A stretch of 64,000 nucleotides of DNA from Chitinophagaceae bacterium (GTDB lineage: Bacteria; Bacteroidota; Bacteroidia; Chitinophagales; Chitinophagaceae): NCBI GenBank assembly GCA_019745155.1, contig JAIETM010000012.1, forward strand, positions 186,001 to 250,000, in the 5' to 3' direction. This document shows, in pieces, positions 34,133 through 43,045 of this stretch. Every line of letters begins with the position of its first letter. Position 1 is the first letter of the stretch. Below the pieces are notes generated by a model that worked only from the letters and a program-made list of their open reading frames with translations, searched no databases and was not told where the DNA came from. Position numbers and translations under genes: made by a program.

Positions 34133-35932
34133 TTATTTAGGATTACCGTTCTGTTTCGCCGCCGGTGCTCCTCCTTTACCCTGAGGTTTGGAGTAGTATT
34201 CGATGTTTTTCATGATCGCCGCCTTATTCTCATTAGCGAACTTGTTGTTATCATCGTTGGGGTCTGGGTAGAGCTGGATCATTTTATCCGCTACTTCTAC
34301 CGCTTTCTGGCAAGTTGCGAGGAACTCATCTACTACTGCCGTGCGTGTACCATCAGATTTTACCTTGAAATCAGGGTTTTTCTTCAGGTTGTTAAACTTA
34401 GATACATAGTAGTTCAGCTTGAAATAGCTGTTCAGGAAGATATCCTTCTTGTATTTATCCAAGTTTACAGCAGCATATACAGAGTCCAGATAGTTCAACT
34501 GGTCAACAATAACAGAAGAATCTGTGCTGATCTGCATTGCAGCACGCTTATAGAAGCTATAAGGCTGGGGCTTATCAGGGAAAGCAGCCATATACCCTTT
34601 GGCCAATTCAAGTGTTTGTGCAAAATCCTTTGCAGACAAAGACGCATTGGTCATGGCAAAATATTCACCTTCAGAAGGTGCACCACCACGCATTTTAACA
34701 ACTGTTTGCAACCACTTCAACTGCTCAGTATATTTTTTGGCTTTGCGGAAGCTTTCAGCAGCTTTTGAAGCAATAGCCAGCTTAGCTGCAGGCAGGGTTT
34801 CCAGCTCCATGGCTTTTTCTACAAAAGCAGAAGCTTCTTTTTCCTCACCGGCAATCTTACCGAATACAGTAGCAGCAAATTCGTACTGCTGTGCAGAAAG
34901 CTTATCTACAGGCGCAGCGGCGAAAAAGCTTTTCAGGTAATCTCTGGCTGCAATTGAATCGCCCAAACGATCTGAGTTATAAGCAAAGAGCAGGTCTGTT
35001 GCATAGAAATCCTTGCAAGCAGCTGATTTCATTTCCTTGGCTTTATCCAAGCTCTCTTGGTATTTACCAGCGCGGAACAGGTATTCAGCATAGAAATAAT
35101 CATTGCTGCAATCCTTATCAGAATTCGCTAAATATTTCTCGATATACTCTTTCGCAATATTTACATTCTTATCAGAATAGTAGTTGTAAAACTTCAAGTA
35201 AACAGGAGCATAGCCTGGATCAGCCAGTAAAGCATCACCAAACCATTTTTCATACAATTCTTTGTTTTGCTGGCTGTAGTAGATATTACCAATACGGTAC
35301 ATCGCACGTGCATTCTTAGGATCGCGTGTTAAAGCCTCGGTAAAAGCCTTTACAGCCTCACCACCATATTCACCACCCATACGCAGGTAACAGATACCCA
35401 TATTAATGAAAATATCAGGGTTGGTTAAATCGAAACCAGCGGCCTGCTTCAACTTTTCAATACCATACAATGGATCAGACTGCTTAGCAGGGAACTCAGA
35501 AACAGCATGACCAATAGCATTCAGAATTTCTGGATTGATACGACCCTTATTCTTACCCTTGGCTTCAGTACTGAGGGTAATAGCTTGTTCGAAAGCCTGC
35601 TTAGCCGCATTGAAATCGCCACCATTGGCAACATCTGTATGTGCTTTCAGCACCATCAACAATGGATCGTTTGGTGCAGCTTGCAAAGCTTTCTCTGCAA
35701 TAGCTCTTGCTTCTGCATTTTTCTTGTCCTCCATCAACGCCTGAGCATACCAGTAAACAGCTTTGGGATCAGAAGGATTGCTATTGTACGCTTTTTGCAA
35801 AGTTTCCATGGCACTCTTCTGACGAGTAGATTCATAACTGAGGAACTTCACACCATCTGCCACAGATTGTGCCGAAACACCCTGCGCAAACGACCCTGCC
35901 ATCAGCATCACTAAGAAAACGATCTTCTTCAT
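34133..35932 (-). CDS. Exported tetratricopeptide-repeat protein
   Basis: A 599-aa protein with signal peptide (MKKIVFLVMLMAGSFAQGVSAQ) and TPR units through most of its length (for example PKAVYWYAQALMEDKKNAEARAI, PDIFINMGICYLRMGGEYGGEAV, ARAMYRIGNIYYSQQNKELYE). The C-terminal part is K/G/A-rich (QGKGGAPAAKQNGNPK). It is the last gene of the tonB-membrane protein-PstS-like operon, and likely a periplasmic or outer-membrane protein scaffold working with that system. Substrate unknown. Confidence 0.85.
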   Translation of the reverse strand: MKKIVFLVMLMAGSFAQGVSAQSVADGVKFLSYESTRQKSAMETLQKAYNSNPSDPKAVYWYAQALMEDKKNAEARAIAEKALQAAPNDPLLMVLKAHTDVANGGDFNAAKQAFEQAITLSTEAKGKNKGRINPEILNAIGHAVSEFPAKQSDPLYGIEKLKQAAGFDLTNPDIFINMGICYLRMGGEYGGEAVKAFTEALTRDPKNARAMYRIGNIYYSQQNKELYEKWFGDALLADPGYAPVYLKFYNYYSDKNVNIAKEYIEKYLANSDKDCSNDYFYAEYLFRAGKYQESLDKAKEMKSAACKDFYATDLLFAYNSDRLGDSIAARDYLKSFFAAAPVDKLSAQQYEFAATVFGKIAGEEKEASAFVEKAMELETLPAAKLAIASKAAESFRKAKKYTEQLKWLQTVVKMRGGAPSEGEYFAMTNASLSAKDFAQTLELAKGYMAAFPDKPQPYSFYKRAAMQISTDSSVIVDQLNYLDSVYAAVNLDKYKKDIFLNSYFKLNYYVSKFNNLKKNPDFKVKSDGTRTAVVDEFLATCQKAVEVADKMIQLYPDPNDDNNKFANENKAAIMKNIEYYSKPQGKGGAPAAKQNGNPK

Positions 35933-35955
35933 TGTTCGGTTTTTATAGTTGTTGT

Positions 35956-36879
35956 TTATTCAGACTCTTTTATTTTTCCTGATCTGCGGGAAAGATTCAT
36001 TTTGGCTGGTGCCAGAAATGCTCTCCTGAAAATCAGCTGACCTCTTTCTAGTCCCATGAAGTTCATGAAACCTGTTCCGAGACCAGTGGCATTCTCCTTA
36101 AGTATATAACACAAGGGGCGTGCCAAAGGATATTGTCCGTAGGTAATGGTTGACTGGCTTGGCTTCGCAAACACCTCTTTTTCAGGGCATAGCACGCATT
36201 CTACCAATGCCAGACGAATCAGTTTACGATAGGCTTCCTGCTTGGGATCGTAGTTATCGCCAATCCAGCCCAAGCCTACAAAACCAATCACATCTGCTCT
36301 TTTGGAAACAATGTCTACCACTTCCTGACTATTGGCAGCAGCCACTACGTTTTTGCCAAAATTGGCGCCACGCAGCACACTGTCTTTCAGAAAGCGTACC
36401 GTACCGGTTGCATTCTTCCCATCCATTACCGCAGTCTTATCCTGCTTTCCACTCAATATGTCTTTTATCGCCTGCATCGTGAAGACACTATCCTTTGCAG
36501 CTTTGTTTATAATTACCGCTACTGCATCGTAAGCGAGAATTCCATACAGTGGTTTGTAAGAAAGTTGTTGCTGGTAGTAATCTGCTTCCTGCTGATTGAG
36601 CCCTCTGGCAACAATGACCATTCGGGTACTGTCTTTCTGCAGATCGCGCATACAATCCACTTCAGGCTTGTATGCTGCAACAATGTGCGTACCTGGAAAA
36701 GAAGCTTCATACACTTTAATCTGCTCCTCTATTACCGGGCGAAAACTCTCTTCCACACTGATATAGATCGTGCCCTTGTTAGGCGTATCTCTTGTGTCTT
36801 CCACCTGTTGCTGTGAACCACAGGCAACAAGCAGGATCGATAAATAAAGAACTTTTACCAAACTGTTCAATTGCTTCAT
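35956..36879 (-). CDS. PstS-like substrate-binding lipoprotein
   Basis: A 307-aa protein with lipoprotein signal (SILLVACGS, lipidated C20) and a periplasmic binding fold of the phosphate-binding type: GTIYISVEESFRPVIEEQ, then VAVIINKAAKDSVF and LSGKQDKTAV, typical PBP-like (PstS) segments. No permease or ATPase genes adjoin, and the gene lies in a tonB operon between a small membrane protein and a TPR gene, so phosphate import by ABC transport is not implied. It may sense or capture a ligand for TonB-linked functions. Confidence 0.78.
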   Translation of the reverse strand: MKQLNSLVKVLYLSILLVACGSQQQVEDTRDTPNKGTIYISVEESFRPVIEEQIKVYEASFPGTHIVAAYKPEVDCMRDLQKDSTRMVIVARGLNQQEADYYQQQLSYKPLYGILAYDAVAVIINKAAKDSVFTMQAIKDILSGKQDKTAVMDGKNATGTVRFLKDSVLRGANFGKNVVAAANSQEVVDIVSKRADVIGFVGLGWIGDNYDPKQEAYRKLIRLALVECVLCPEKEVFAKPSQSTITYGQYPLARPLCYILKENATGLGTGFMNFMGLERGQLIFRRAFLAPAKMNLSRRSGKIKESE

Positions 36880-36880
36880 C

Positions 36881-37114
36881 TCAGATCTCCTTCTTCACAC
36901 CGCGATAAAATCTGAAGCCACCATACAGTAAACACAGACCGCCGAAAAGATAGCGAAATGATACATCTGCATTGGCAACCTGCTCAAGATTTAACTGATC
37001 CGCAAAGAACATTACTCCGCCCATTGCTAAGATCAACACACCCATTGAGATGTTGTAAATCATCTTCAAATTGGCAAAACTCCGCTGTTCTTTCTCTCTG
37101 AAATCCTGTTGCAT
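36881..37114 (-). CDS. Small two-helix membrane protein of unknown function (77 aa)
   Basis: A 77-aa protein with two hydrophobic segments (about residues 18-38 and 51-68) after a charged start (MQQDFREKEQRSFANLKM). Its stop lies one base before the start of the PstS-like gene, so it is in the same operon. It is not recognised; it may anchor a complex of the TonB/PstS-like proteins. Confidence 0.72.
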   Translation of the reverse strand: MQQDFREKEQRSFANLKMIYNISMGVLILAMGGVMFFADQLNLEQVANADVSFRYLFGGLCLLYGGFRFYRGVKKEI

Positions 37115-37156
37115 AGCTCATGGTTTTATGCGGGACGGGCAATTTAGAAAATAATT

Positions 37157-37966
37157 TTATTCGTTCGATACAAATGTTACTGGCAAACGGAAATACACGG
37201 GTACAGAACGACCATTTTGCATGCCCGGTTTCCATCTGGGCATTTTTCCGATGGCTTTCATAACCGCTTGATCTAAATCCTTCCTACCGGAGTTTTCTAT
37301 TTCAATATTTATAATATGTCCGTCTGTATCTACCACAAATCTTGCTAATACAGCCAGCTTTTCGCCTTCAGCGATATCGTCCGGCTGTGGTAGATTCCGC
37401 ATCAAAAAGCGGATCATGGCCTCTTTTCCACCAGGAAACTCAGGCATTTGCTCGGCTTTTTCCAGAATCATGGGAATGGCTTCTATCGGTGCAGCCGGAC
37501 TAACTGCATTAGCTCCATCGCCTTCAACGGGCGGCATAATCAAGTTTTCACTCACTGTATCGCCGGCCATCGTTTTTGTACTGATGAGGGCATTTTCTAA
37601 GAGACTAATATCTGGTACGGTTTCTTTTACCTCGTTGTCAGGCGTAATCACTGGTGTAACATGTTGCTGCTGTGCCAACTGCTTGGGCTTAGGCAAGTCA
37701 GGTTTCTTGATCTCCTTTTCCAAAGGAACCGTCACCAAACGAATGGTATCTGCCCATAAAGTTCCAGCATAGACATGGCCGACTTTCTTGGGAATTTTCC
37801 AGCTCTGCACAAGTGCGAAAAGACAAACCAACAACACTGTACTGAGCACAGCACGACTCAATCTTTGATGATACGCTTTGCGTAATACATAAGCCCCATA
37901 GGCTTTGTGGCGATTTTCGAACAGGATGTCTAAGACATCACTCTTCAGGATTTCTTCGGGTTTCAT
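37157..37966 (-). CDS. TonB-family energy transducer (operon with PstS-like protein)
   Basis: A 269-aa TonB relative with cytoplasmic start (MKPEEILKSDVLDILFENRH), one membrane helix (about residues 37-56), a Lys/Pro-rich linker, and a C-terminal TonB domain (FPGGKEAMIRFLMRNLPQP, DQAVMKAIGKMPRWKPGMQN). The start at 37966 is chosen since the preceding 25 codons lack homology while MKPEEIL aligns with MExNKIL of the other two copies. It heads a four-gene operon with the small membrane protein, the PstS-like lipoprotein and the TPR protein. Confidence 0.9.
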   Translation of the reverse strand: MKPEEILKSDVLDILFENRHKAYGAYVLRKAYHQRLSRAVLSTVLLVCLFALVQSWKIPKKVGHVYAGTLWADTIRLVTVPLEKEIKKPDLPKPKQLAQQQHVTPVITPDNEVKETVPDISLLENALISTKTMAGDTVSENLIMPPVEGDGANAVSPAAPIEAIPMILEKAEQMPEFPGGKEAMIRFLMRNLPQPDDIAEGEKLAVLARFVVDTDGHIINIEIENSGRKDLDQAVMKAIGKMPRWKPGMQNGRSVPVYFRLPVTFVSNE

Positions 37967-38066
37967 AACAGAGTTTTTAGTGATGATGAATGAAAACCCA
38001 GCGCGCTGTATGATTAAGATGCATAGCCTGTATTTTTCCATAATAGGTGCACTGTTAAGCCGCTGT

Positions 38067-38074
38067 TATCTTTG
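38067..38074 (+). promoter_or_regulatory. -7 box TATCTTTG four bases before the phosphatase ATG
   Basis: A perfect TAnnTTTG box ends 4 bases before ATG 38079, so the message may be leaderless. The same TATCTTTGCCxCATG arrangement occurs before rlmN. Confidence 0.55.
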
Positions 38075-38078
38075 CCGC

Positions 38079-38540
38079 ATGAAGATTTTAATGGTTTGTC
38101 TGGGGAATATTTGCCGCAGCCCACTTGCAGAGGGCATCATGCAAGCTGTTGCTGCAGAAGCAGGACTGGATTGGACTGTAGACAGTTCCGGCACAGCGAA
38201 TTATCATGTAGGCGAGCCGCCACATCGGCTTTCACAAAAGGTTTCCAAAATAAACGGTATCGACATCAGTCAGCAGCGATGCAGACAGTTTCGCGCCAAG
38301 GACATGTTGGAGTATGATCGCATTTATGTGATGGACACCAACAACTATGCAGACGTGCAACGCATGAGCGGACAATACTGGGCACCCGAAAAAACTTCCT
38401 TATTACTGGATGCACTTTGGCCCGGACAAAACAAATCAGTTCCAGACCCATGGTATGGCGAGGAAGACGGCTATCATGATGTTTTTGCCTTGATTAAGCG
38501 GGCATGCGAAAAAATAGTAGCAGATTTTCTTGAGTCGTGA
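38079..38540 (+). CDS. Low-molecular-weight protein tyrosine phosphatase
   Basis: A 153-aa enzyme of normal length. The P-loop is VCLGNICRSPLAEG (C-x5-R-S near residues 7-14) and the general-acid loop is VPDPWYGEEDGY near residues 120-130. The start at ATG 38079 is fixed by homology (MKILMVCLGN); an earlier frame adds 58 unrelated residues. It removes phosphate from tyrosine or arginine residues on proteins; its partner kinase is not in the window. A structured repeat and hisS follow. Confidence 0.95.
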   Translation: MKILMVCLGNICRSPLAEGIMQAVAAEAGLDWTVDSSGTANYHVGEPPHRLSQKVSKINGIDISQQRCRQFRAKDMLEYDRIYVMDTNNYADVQRMSGQYWAPEKTSLLLDALWPGQNKSVPDPWYGEEDGYHDVFALIKRACEKIVADFLES

Positions 38541-38543
38541 AGC

Positions 38544-38722
38544 GTGAATCGTCAGTCGTGAATGATTCAGAATAATTGCATTTTTGATATAGCGTTTGAT
38601 TTAGGGTATTTTCGCGCCGAAGACCTGAAAGAAACTGGCAATTTGCTAAAAGAATATTTCAAATGCTTAGCAAAATGCTGCAGAACTAGCTCGGTCTTCA
38701 AGTTTCACGAATCACGATTCAC
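38544..38722. repeat. Nested inverted-repeat element between phosphatase and hisS
   Basis: Three nested pairs span almost the whole gap. Outer: 19 bases at 38544-38562 against 38704-38722 with 17 matches (GTGAATCGTCAGTCGTGAA). Middle: GAAGACC 38619-38625 / GGTCTTC 38693-38699. Inner: GCAATTTGCTAA 38638-38649 / TTAGCAAAATGC 38667-38678 with one mismatch. The outer arms are made of imperfect GTGAATCGT-like units. It could be a small mobile repeat (MITE or REP-like) or an RNA leader for hisS. It ends 5 bases before the hisS ATG. Confidence 0.6.
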
Positions 38723-38727
38723 GAATT

Positions 38728-40086
38728 ATGTCCAAACCTTCTATACCACAAGGCACCAGAGATTTCAGCGCGGCAGTTGTACGCAAGCGTCAATATATTT
38801 TTCAAACCATCCGCACCGTGTTTGAAACCTATGGCTTTCAGCCATTGGAAACGCCAGCCATGGAAAACCTGGATACACTCATGGGCAAGTATGGCGAGGA
38901 AGGCGATAAACTGATTTTCAAAATCCTCAATAACGGACTTGACAATCCTGCCAAGCTGGAACAAATCAAAGCCGACTTTGATAAACTACTGGAAGGAAAG
39001 AACACCAAAGGAATTACAGAACGTGCTTTGCGTTATGATCTCACCATTCCATTTGCCCGTTATGTAGCGATGAATTTTGGTCAGCTTACACTACCATTCA
39101 AACGTTATCAAATTCAACCTGTATGGCGTGCCGACAGACCACAGAAGGGCCGTTACCGCGAATTCTATCAGTGCGATGCGGATGTAGTAGGCAGCAATAG
39201 TTTATTGAATGAAGTAGAGCTGACGCATATCTATCAAACAGTTTTCAATCAACTGAAAGTACCTGTTGAGATTCGTATCAACAGCAGAAAAATATTAGCC
39301 GCTTTAGCAGAAGTGTGTGGCGGTGCGGATAAGCTTACAGACATTACGGTTGCTATTGATAAGCTGGATAAGATTGGACTAGAAAAAGTAAAAGAAGAAC
39401 TTACACAACGTGGTTTAAGTGATCAACAGATTGGCACGATTCAACAATACTTACAAATCAGCGGTAGCAATACGCAAAAACTAGCCACACTCACACAACT
39501 GATTGGTCATACTACGATTGGTGCACAAGGCATTGCTGAAGTAGAGCACTTATTGAATTACGCAACCAATATTGATTCACTCGTTACTGATTTTACACTG
39601 GCCCGCGGTCTTAATTACTACACCGGCATCATCTTCGAAGTAAAAGCTACTACGGTACAAATGGGCAGCATTGGAGGCGGTGGCCGATATGATGATTTAA
39701 CCGGATTGTTTGGCGTACCTAATGTGCCTGGTGTAGGTATTTCCTTTGGCGTAGACCGCATTTATGATGTGATGGAAGAACTGCAGGTATTTCCTGATGA
39801 AGTACAAACAGGTACACAAGTATTGTTTTTCAATCTCGGTGAAGCAGAGAGCCGTAATGCGTTTACATTGATGCAACAATTACGCGAAGCAGGTATCCGC
39901 TGCGAACTCTTCCATGAGCAAGCTAAGTTTGACAAGCAATTCAAATATGCAGAGAAGAAAGCCATTCCTTATGTGGTTATCATCGGCACACATGAAATGG
40001 AGCAAGCCACTTGTAGCAGAAAGAATTTGGTAACAGGCGAACAAATCACCTTATCACAGAGCGATTTACTGAACCAGCTCTGGTGA
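38728..40086 (+). CDS. hisS: Histidine-tRNA ligase
   Basis: A 452-aa class II aminoacyl-tRNA synthetase. Motif 2 reads QKGRYREFYQCDADVVG, the HisA motif LARGLNYYTGIIFE, and motif 3 GGGGRYDDLTGLF followed by GVGISFGVDRI. C-terminal anticodon-binding domain is present (about 360-452). It overlaps the converging EamA gene by 21 bases. Likely the only copy for histidyl-tRNA. Confidence 0.97.
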   Translation: MSKPSIPQGTRDFSAAVVRKRQYIFQTIRTVFETYGFQPLETPAMENLDTLMGKYGEEGDKLIFKILNNGLDNPAKLEQIKADFDKLLEGKNTKGITERALRYDLTIPFARYVAMNFGQLTLPFKRYQIQPVWRADRPQKGRYREFYQCDADVVGSNSLLNEVELTHIYQTVFNQLKVPVEIRINSRKILAALAEVCGGADKLTDITVAIDKLDKIGLEKVKEELTQRGLSDQQIGTIQQYLQISGSNTQKLATLTQLIGHTTIGAQGIAEVEHLLNYATNIDSLVTDFTLARGLNYYTGIIFEVKATTVQMGSIGGGGRYDDLTGLFGVPNVPGVGISFGVDRIYDVMEELQVFPDEVQTGTQVLFFNLGEAESRNAFTLMQQLREAGIRCELFHEQAKFDKQFKYAEKKAIPYVVIIGTHEMEQATCSRKNLVTGEQITLSQSDLLNQLW

Positions 40087-41019
40087 TGATTTAGCGATTT
40101 CATCTTTACGCACTTTTCTACCAACCAACAGTACCCCGGTAATCACTAAGGCGGTGCCGATGCCTTGCATCCAGCCAAAAGATTCACCCAAGAAATAAGA
40201 TGCCATAAAAATGGTAGCCAGTGGTCCAACTGCAGAAACAATGGCTACGTTACTACTACCAATGCGCTTCAAACCAGAAGCAATCAGCAATACAGGAATC
40301 ACCGTTGTGAAAATGGCCATAATGAGCATATAGCCATATACTTTCAATGGCAGGCGGAAGAATTCTGTGAGATCGTTACCTGTAACAATAAAATGCAGTA
40401 TCACTAATACAGTAGCGCTTTGCATGGCCAGTCCCGAAAAATATGCAGAGCCAACTTTCGGTATGATGCGCGCACTCCAGATCACATAAAATGCATAGGT
40501 GAATGCACAACCAAAAATCAATAGACTGCCAATAGTGGTGGCGCGGGCATCGCCTGTTTGAATATCACTGAAATAAGCAACACCCACACCCAAATAAGTA
40601 AGGACAAGGGCTAAAAGTTGCGTTCCATTTACATGTGCTTTATAGATCCATGCTGAGACCAGCACTACGATAGCAGGATAGGTAAATAAAATGATTCGCT
40701 CTAAGCCGGCGCTGATGTATTGCAATCCCCAAAAATCAAAATAGCTACTTACATAGTAACCCAATACACCGATGCCCAGTATGCGCCATTTGACTGACCA
40801 AGGCTCGGGTACTTGTTTCTTCGCGGTTTCTCTGAACAATAAATACAGAAAGAAAGGCAGAGAGAAGCCCATGCGCATAACAAGCAAAGCGGATACACTA
40901 AGCGGATATTCCAGGTAAACAAGCTTGGCCAGAATAGCTTTACCCGAAAATGCAATAGCACCCAGCAAAACAAAGAACACACCTTGTAATTGATAAGAAA
41001 TTCTGGGCTGCTGTTTCAT
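40066..41019 (-). CDS. EamA/DMT-family transporter
   Basis: A 317-aa protein with about ten membrane segments in two EamA repeats (first GVFFVLLGAIAFSGKAILAKLVYL, second GSLLIFGCAFTYAFYVIW). The start at ATG 41019 fits the family; a longer frame lacks homology. A TACCTTTG -7 box ends 6 bases before it. Exports or imports a metabolite; the substrate is unknown. Converges with hisS. Confidence 0.88.
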   Translation of the reverse strand: MKQQPRISYQLQGVFFVLLGAIAFSGKAILAKLVYLEYPLSVSALLVMRMGFSLPFFLYLLFRETAKKQVPEPWSVKWRILGIGVLGYYVSSYFDFWGLQYISAGLERIILFTYPAIVVLVSAWIYKAHVNGTQLLALVLTYLGVGVAYFSDIQTGDARATTIGSLLIFGCAFTYAFYVIWSARIIPKVGSAYFSGLAMQSATVLVILHFIVTGNDLTEFFRLPLKVYGYMLIMAIFTTVIPVLLIASGLKRIGSSNVAIVSAVGPLATIFMASYFLGESFGWMQGIGTALVITGVLLVGRKVRKDEIAKSSPELVQ

Positions 41020-41025
41020 GCAGCG

Positions 41026-41033
41026 CAAAGGTA
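41026..41033 (-). promoter_or_regulatory. -7 box TACCTTTG before the EamA gene
   Basis: On the - strand TACCTTTG is a perfect TAnnTTTG and ends 6 bases before ATG 41019, giving an almost leaderless message. Confidence 0.5.
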
Positions 41034-41060
41034 ACTGAATAGCACAGCAAGCAATACAAA

Positions 41061-41089
41061 CAAAAATCCCCCGCGAATTGCGAGGGATC
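41061..41089 (-). terminator. Terminator after the 125-aa exported protein gene
   Basis: ATCCCcCGC (41066-41074) and GCGaGGGAT (41080-41088) form a stem with one bulge or mismatch; the - strand continues TTTTTGTTTG. Confidence 0.75.
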
Positions 41090-41094
41090 ATTAT

Positions 41095-41472
41095 TTATTT
41101 TCGATACAATCGTTTCTGATCGCTGAATCGAATCCAAGCTGCAGCAGCCTGCTCCTTGGTACCTTCCAAATGATAGCCCATGGCATCAATCACTACACCA
41201 ATCACTTTTTTGGCATCATTGCGCTTAAACGCTGCTGTACCCTGAAAAGCAACGATGGTGTACACATCATCATTCTGCTTTGCCAGTTCTGATGAGCCTG
41301 CAGATGTTGTCATGATGATTGTACCATTCTCATTGGTAACAGTTGCCTCTGGCACTATACTACCTTCCGGAAATTTATACTTACCCAAAATAGCAGTAGC
41401 GCTACTGTCTTGTTGAGCCGATGCAGCAAAAGCCACAAACATACAAAATGCGAGAAAAAGAATCTGTTTCAT
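41095..41472 (-). CDS. Small exported protein of unknown function
   Basis: A 125-aa protein with signal peptide (MKQILFLAFCMFVAFAASAQ) and a mature part of about 105 residues with beta-rich sequence (LGKYKFPEGSIVPEATVTNENG, then TIIMTTSAGSSEL). This resembles the DUF3471-like add-on domain of some beta-lactamase-like proteins, but no enzyme is attached. The start at 41472 begins at the signal peptide; the earlier in-frame codon adds 11 residues of no obvious value. Role unknown. Confidence 0.7.
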   Translation of the reverse strand: MKQILFLAFCMFVAFAASAQQDSSATAILGKYKFPEGSIVPEATVTNENGTIIMTTSAGSSELAKQNDDVYTIVAFQGTAAFKRNDAKKVIGVVIDAMGYHLEGTKEQAAAAWIRFSDQKRLYRK

Positions 41473-41611
41473 AATCAGGTTTTGATGTAGACGAATATGG
41501 AACAAAAAAGTTACGAAACAAACTAAATATTTCTACCATCCATTTCCACTAAAGCTATGACCTGAGTAAGAAATCCCATTGCGACTAGACCTTTGCTAGC
41601 ATTTTGAGCCA

Positions 41612-42670
41612 CTATTTTATGACAAGCCTGTAAGCATAGCCACTATAACCGCTAGTCATAGGCAGTTCTACAAGTGAGCCATTCTTCCAGTAAACAGACT
41701 TAGCATTGCTTTGTGTTGCATCAGGCATACTGCCAATTACATACACATCATTCCCGTCTACACCAACACCAAATACACTCACAGTCCCTTGTGTAGAACG
41801 ATTACTCAAAACAGTCTGGCTGCCATTTTTCCAAATGGATGCGTTGTAGATATTCGCGCCAGTTGATACCGAACCTGCTGTAAAAACATCTGTACCATTT
41901 ACTGCAAGCCCATAAGACCAGCCGTTGGCTGAACTCAAATTGGTGGGCGCACCATTTTTCCAATAGGTAGGTTTACCCTCAGATTCACCGGAACAGTGCA
42001 CATCACTACCAGCAACCACAATGCGGTGTACTACTGAGTTAATACCTGCAGTTGCATTTAAAATAACAGCCTGTCCATTTTTCCAATATTTGGGTAAGCG
42101 GTTAAATGGATTTGATGACATTGTCTCATACCCGGCTAAATACACATCACTACCTACAACAACCATATCATAGACACGGGCTTCTGTGGCATTGGCTCCG
42201 GTATTGGATGTAAGCTCAGTGACTGTACCATTTTTCCATAGGATTATTTTTGGTACACCACTTGAAGGAAAATCCACTCCGGCCAGATAAATATCAGTTC
42301 CACTCACTGCCAAACAATTGTAATAGATATTACTGGCGACTGAAAAAGACTGGAATTCAGTGCCATTCTTATAAATCACCACACTATATGAGCCTCCTGA
42401 ATTGGACTGTCTTAAGGCCAGCACATACACATCTGTTCCTGATACTTCCAGATCCTCACCATATAATTTGTGCGTAGTGGGATCGCCCAACGTAGTTGCT
42501 ACATCATTCACAAAATATTTGATAAATGCTGCATTGGTAACGCTATTATATTCATTAGAAAGTATGTAACGTTTTTTTGCATTAGCCGTAGTACCGTTTT
42601 CTTTTTTACAAGAACTAAAGAGTAGACCAGCCATCACTACAAGGATCAAATTCAGGGTTGATTTTTTCAT
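41612..42670 (-). CDS. Lipoprotein with WKNG-type repeats
   Basis: A 352-aa protein with lipoprotein signal (GLLFSSCKK, lipidated C21). The mature part has about six to seven repeats of roughly 45 residues, each with a 'V-x-GTDVYVAG' strand and a 'YWKNG' turn (GTDVYVLAL, GTDIYLAGV, GSDVYLAGY, GSDVHCSGE, GTDVFTAGS, GNDVYVIGS; KYWKNG, TYWKNG, IWKNGS, VYWKNGS). This suggests a beta-propeller or solenoid exposed on the cell surface. The family is not named with certainty. No neighbour gives its partner. Confidence 0.72.
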   Translation of the reverse strand: MKKSTLNLILVVMAGLLFSSCKKENGTTANAKKRYILSNEYNSVTNAAFIKYFVNDVATTLGDPTTHKLYGEDLEVSGTDVYVLALRQSNSGGSYSVVIYKNGTEFQSFSVASNIYYNCLAVSGTDIYLAGVDFPSSGVPKIILWKNGTVTELTSNTGANATEARVYDMVVVGSDVYLAGYETMSSNPFNRLPKYWKNGQAVILNATAGINSVVHRIVVAGSDVHCSGESEGKPTYWKNGAPTNLSSANGWSYGLAVNGTDVFTAGSVSTGANIYNASIWKNGSQTVLSNRSTQGTVSVFGVGVDGNDVYVIGSMPDATQSNAKSVYWKNGSLVELPMTSGYSGYAYRLVIK

Positions 42671-43045
42671 GTTGTTATTTTTACTATTCTGTCGCTGAAT
42701 AAGGTCTGACCATGATACCGCTTCACTTCTGCAAAAAATGATTGGTGTATATTTTTTGTCAGTACAACAGACAGCTGATATAGCTTCAGCTCAGATCTTT
42801 ATCAGGCAATCATTACAGTAAAAATATCTTCATACATCACGGCGCAGCACAATGCTTAACCATTGCAACAGTATAATTATCAACTATCCTAGCTTGATTA
42901 ATAAACGATTATCAGCAAACTTGTGATACTATCGAAATTCGAAATAGATACATACAAGCATGTTGCGAAGACATATGATGACGATGGCATACGGCAAGCC
43001 GTATACCTGAAATTGCTTGAGGATGTTTGAAGTACTTATAAAGGC
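42671..43045. other. Intergenic region with no gene seen
   Basis: A 375-base gap between the lipoprotein (start side) and the thiolase (end side). No coding frame or RNA gene was recognised. A 6-base hairpin ATACGG/CCGTAT (42989-43004) lies near the thiolase end without a T run. The left end must hold the promoter of the lipoprotein, but no perfect TAnnTTTG box was found. Confidence 0.5.

Noticed and set aside
35956-36879. Phosphate ABC transporter operon
   Set aside because: Only a binding-protein-like lipoprotein is present; no PstA, PstC or PstB genes are near.
42989-43004. ATACGG/CCGTAT hairpin as a terminator for the thiolase
   Set aside because: Stem is only six pairs and no T run follows on either strand.
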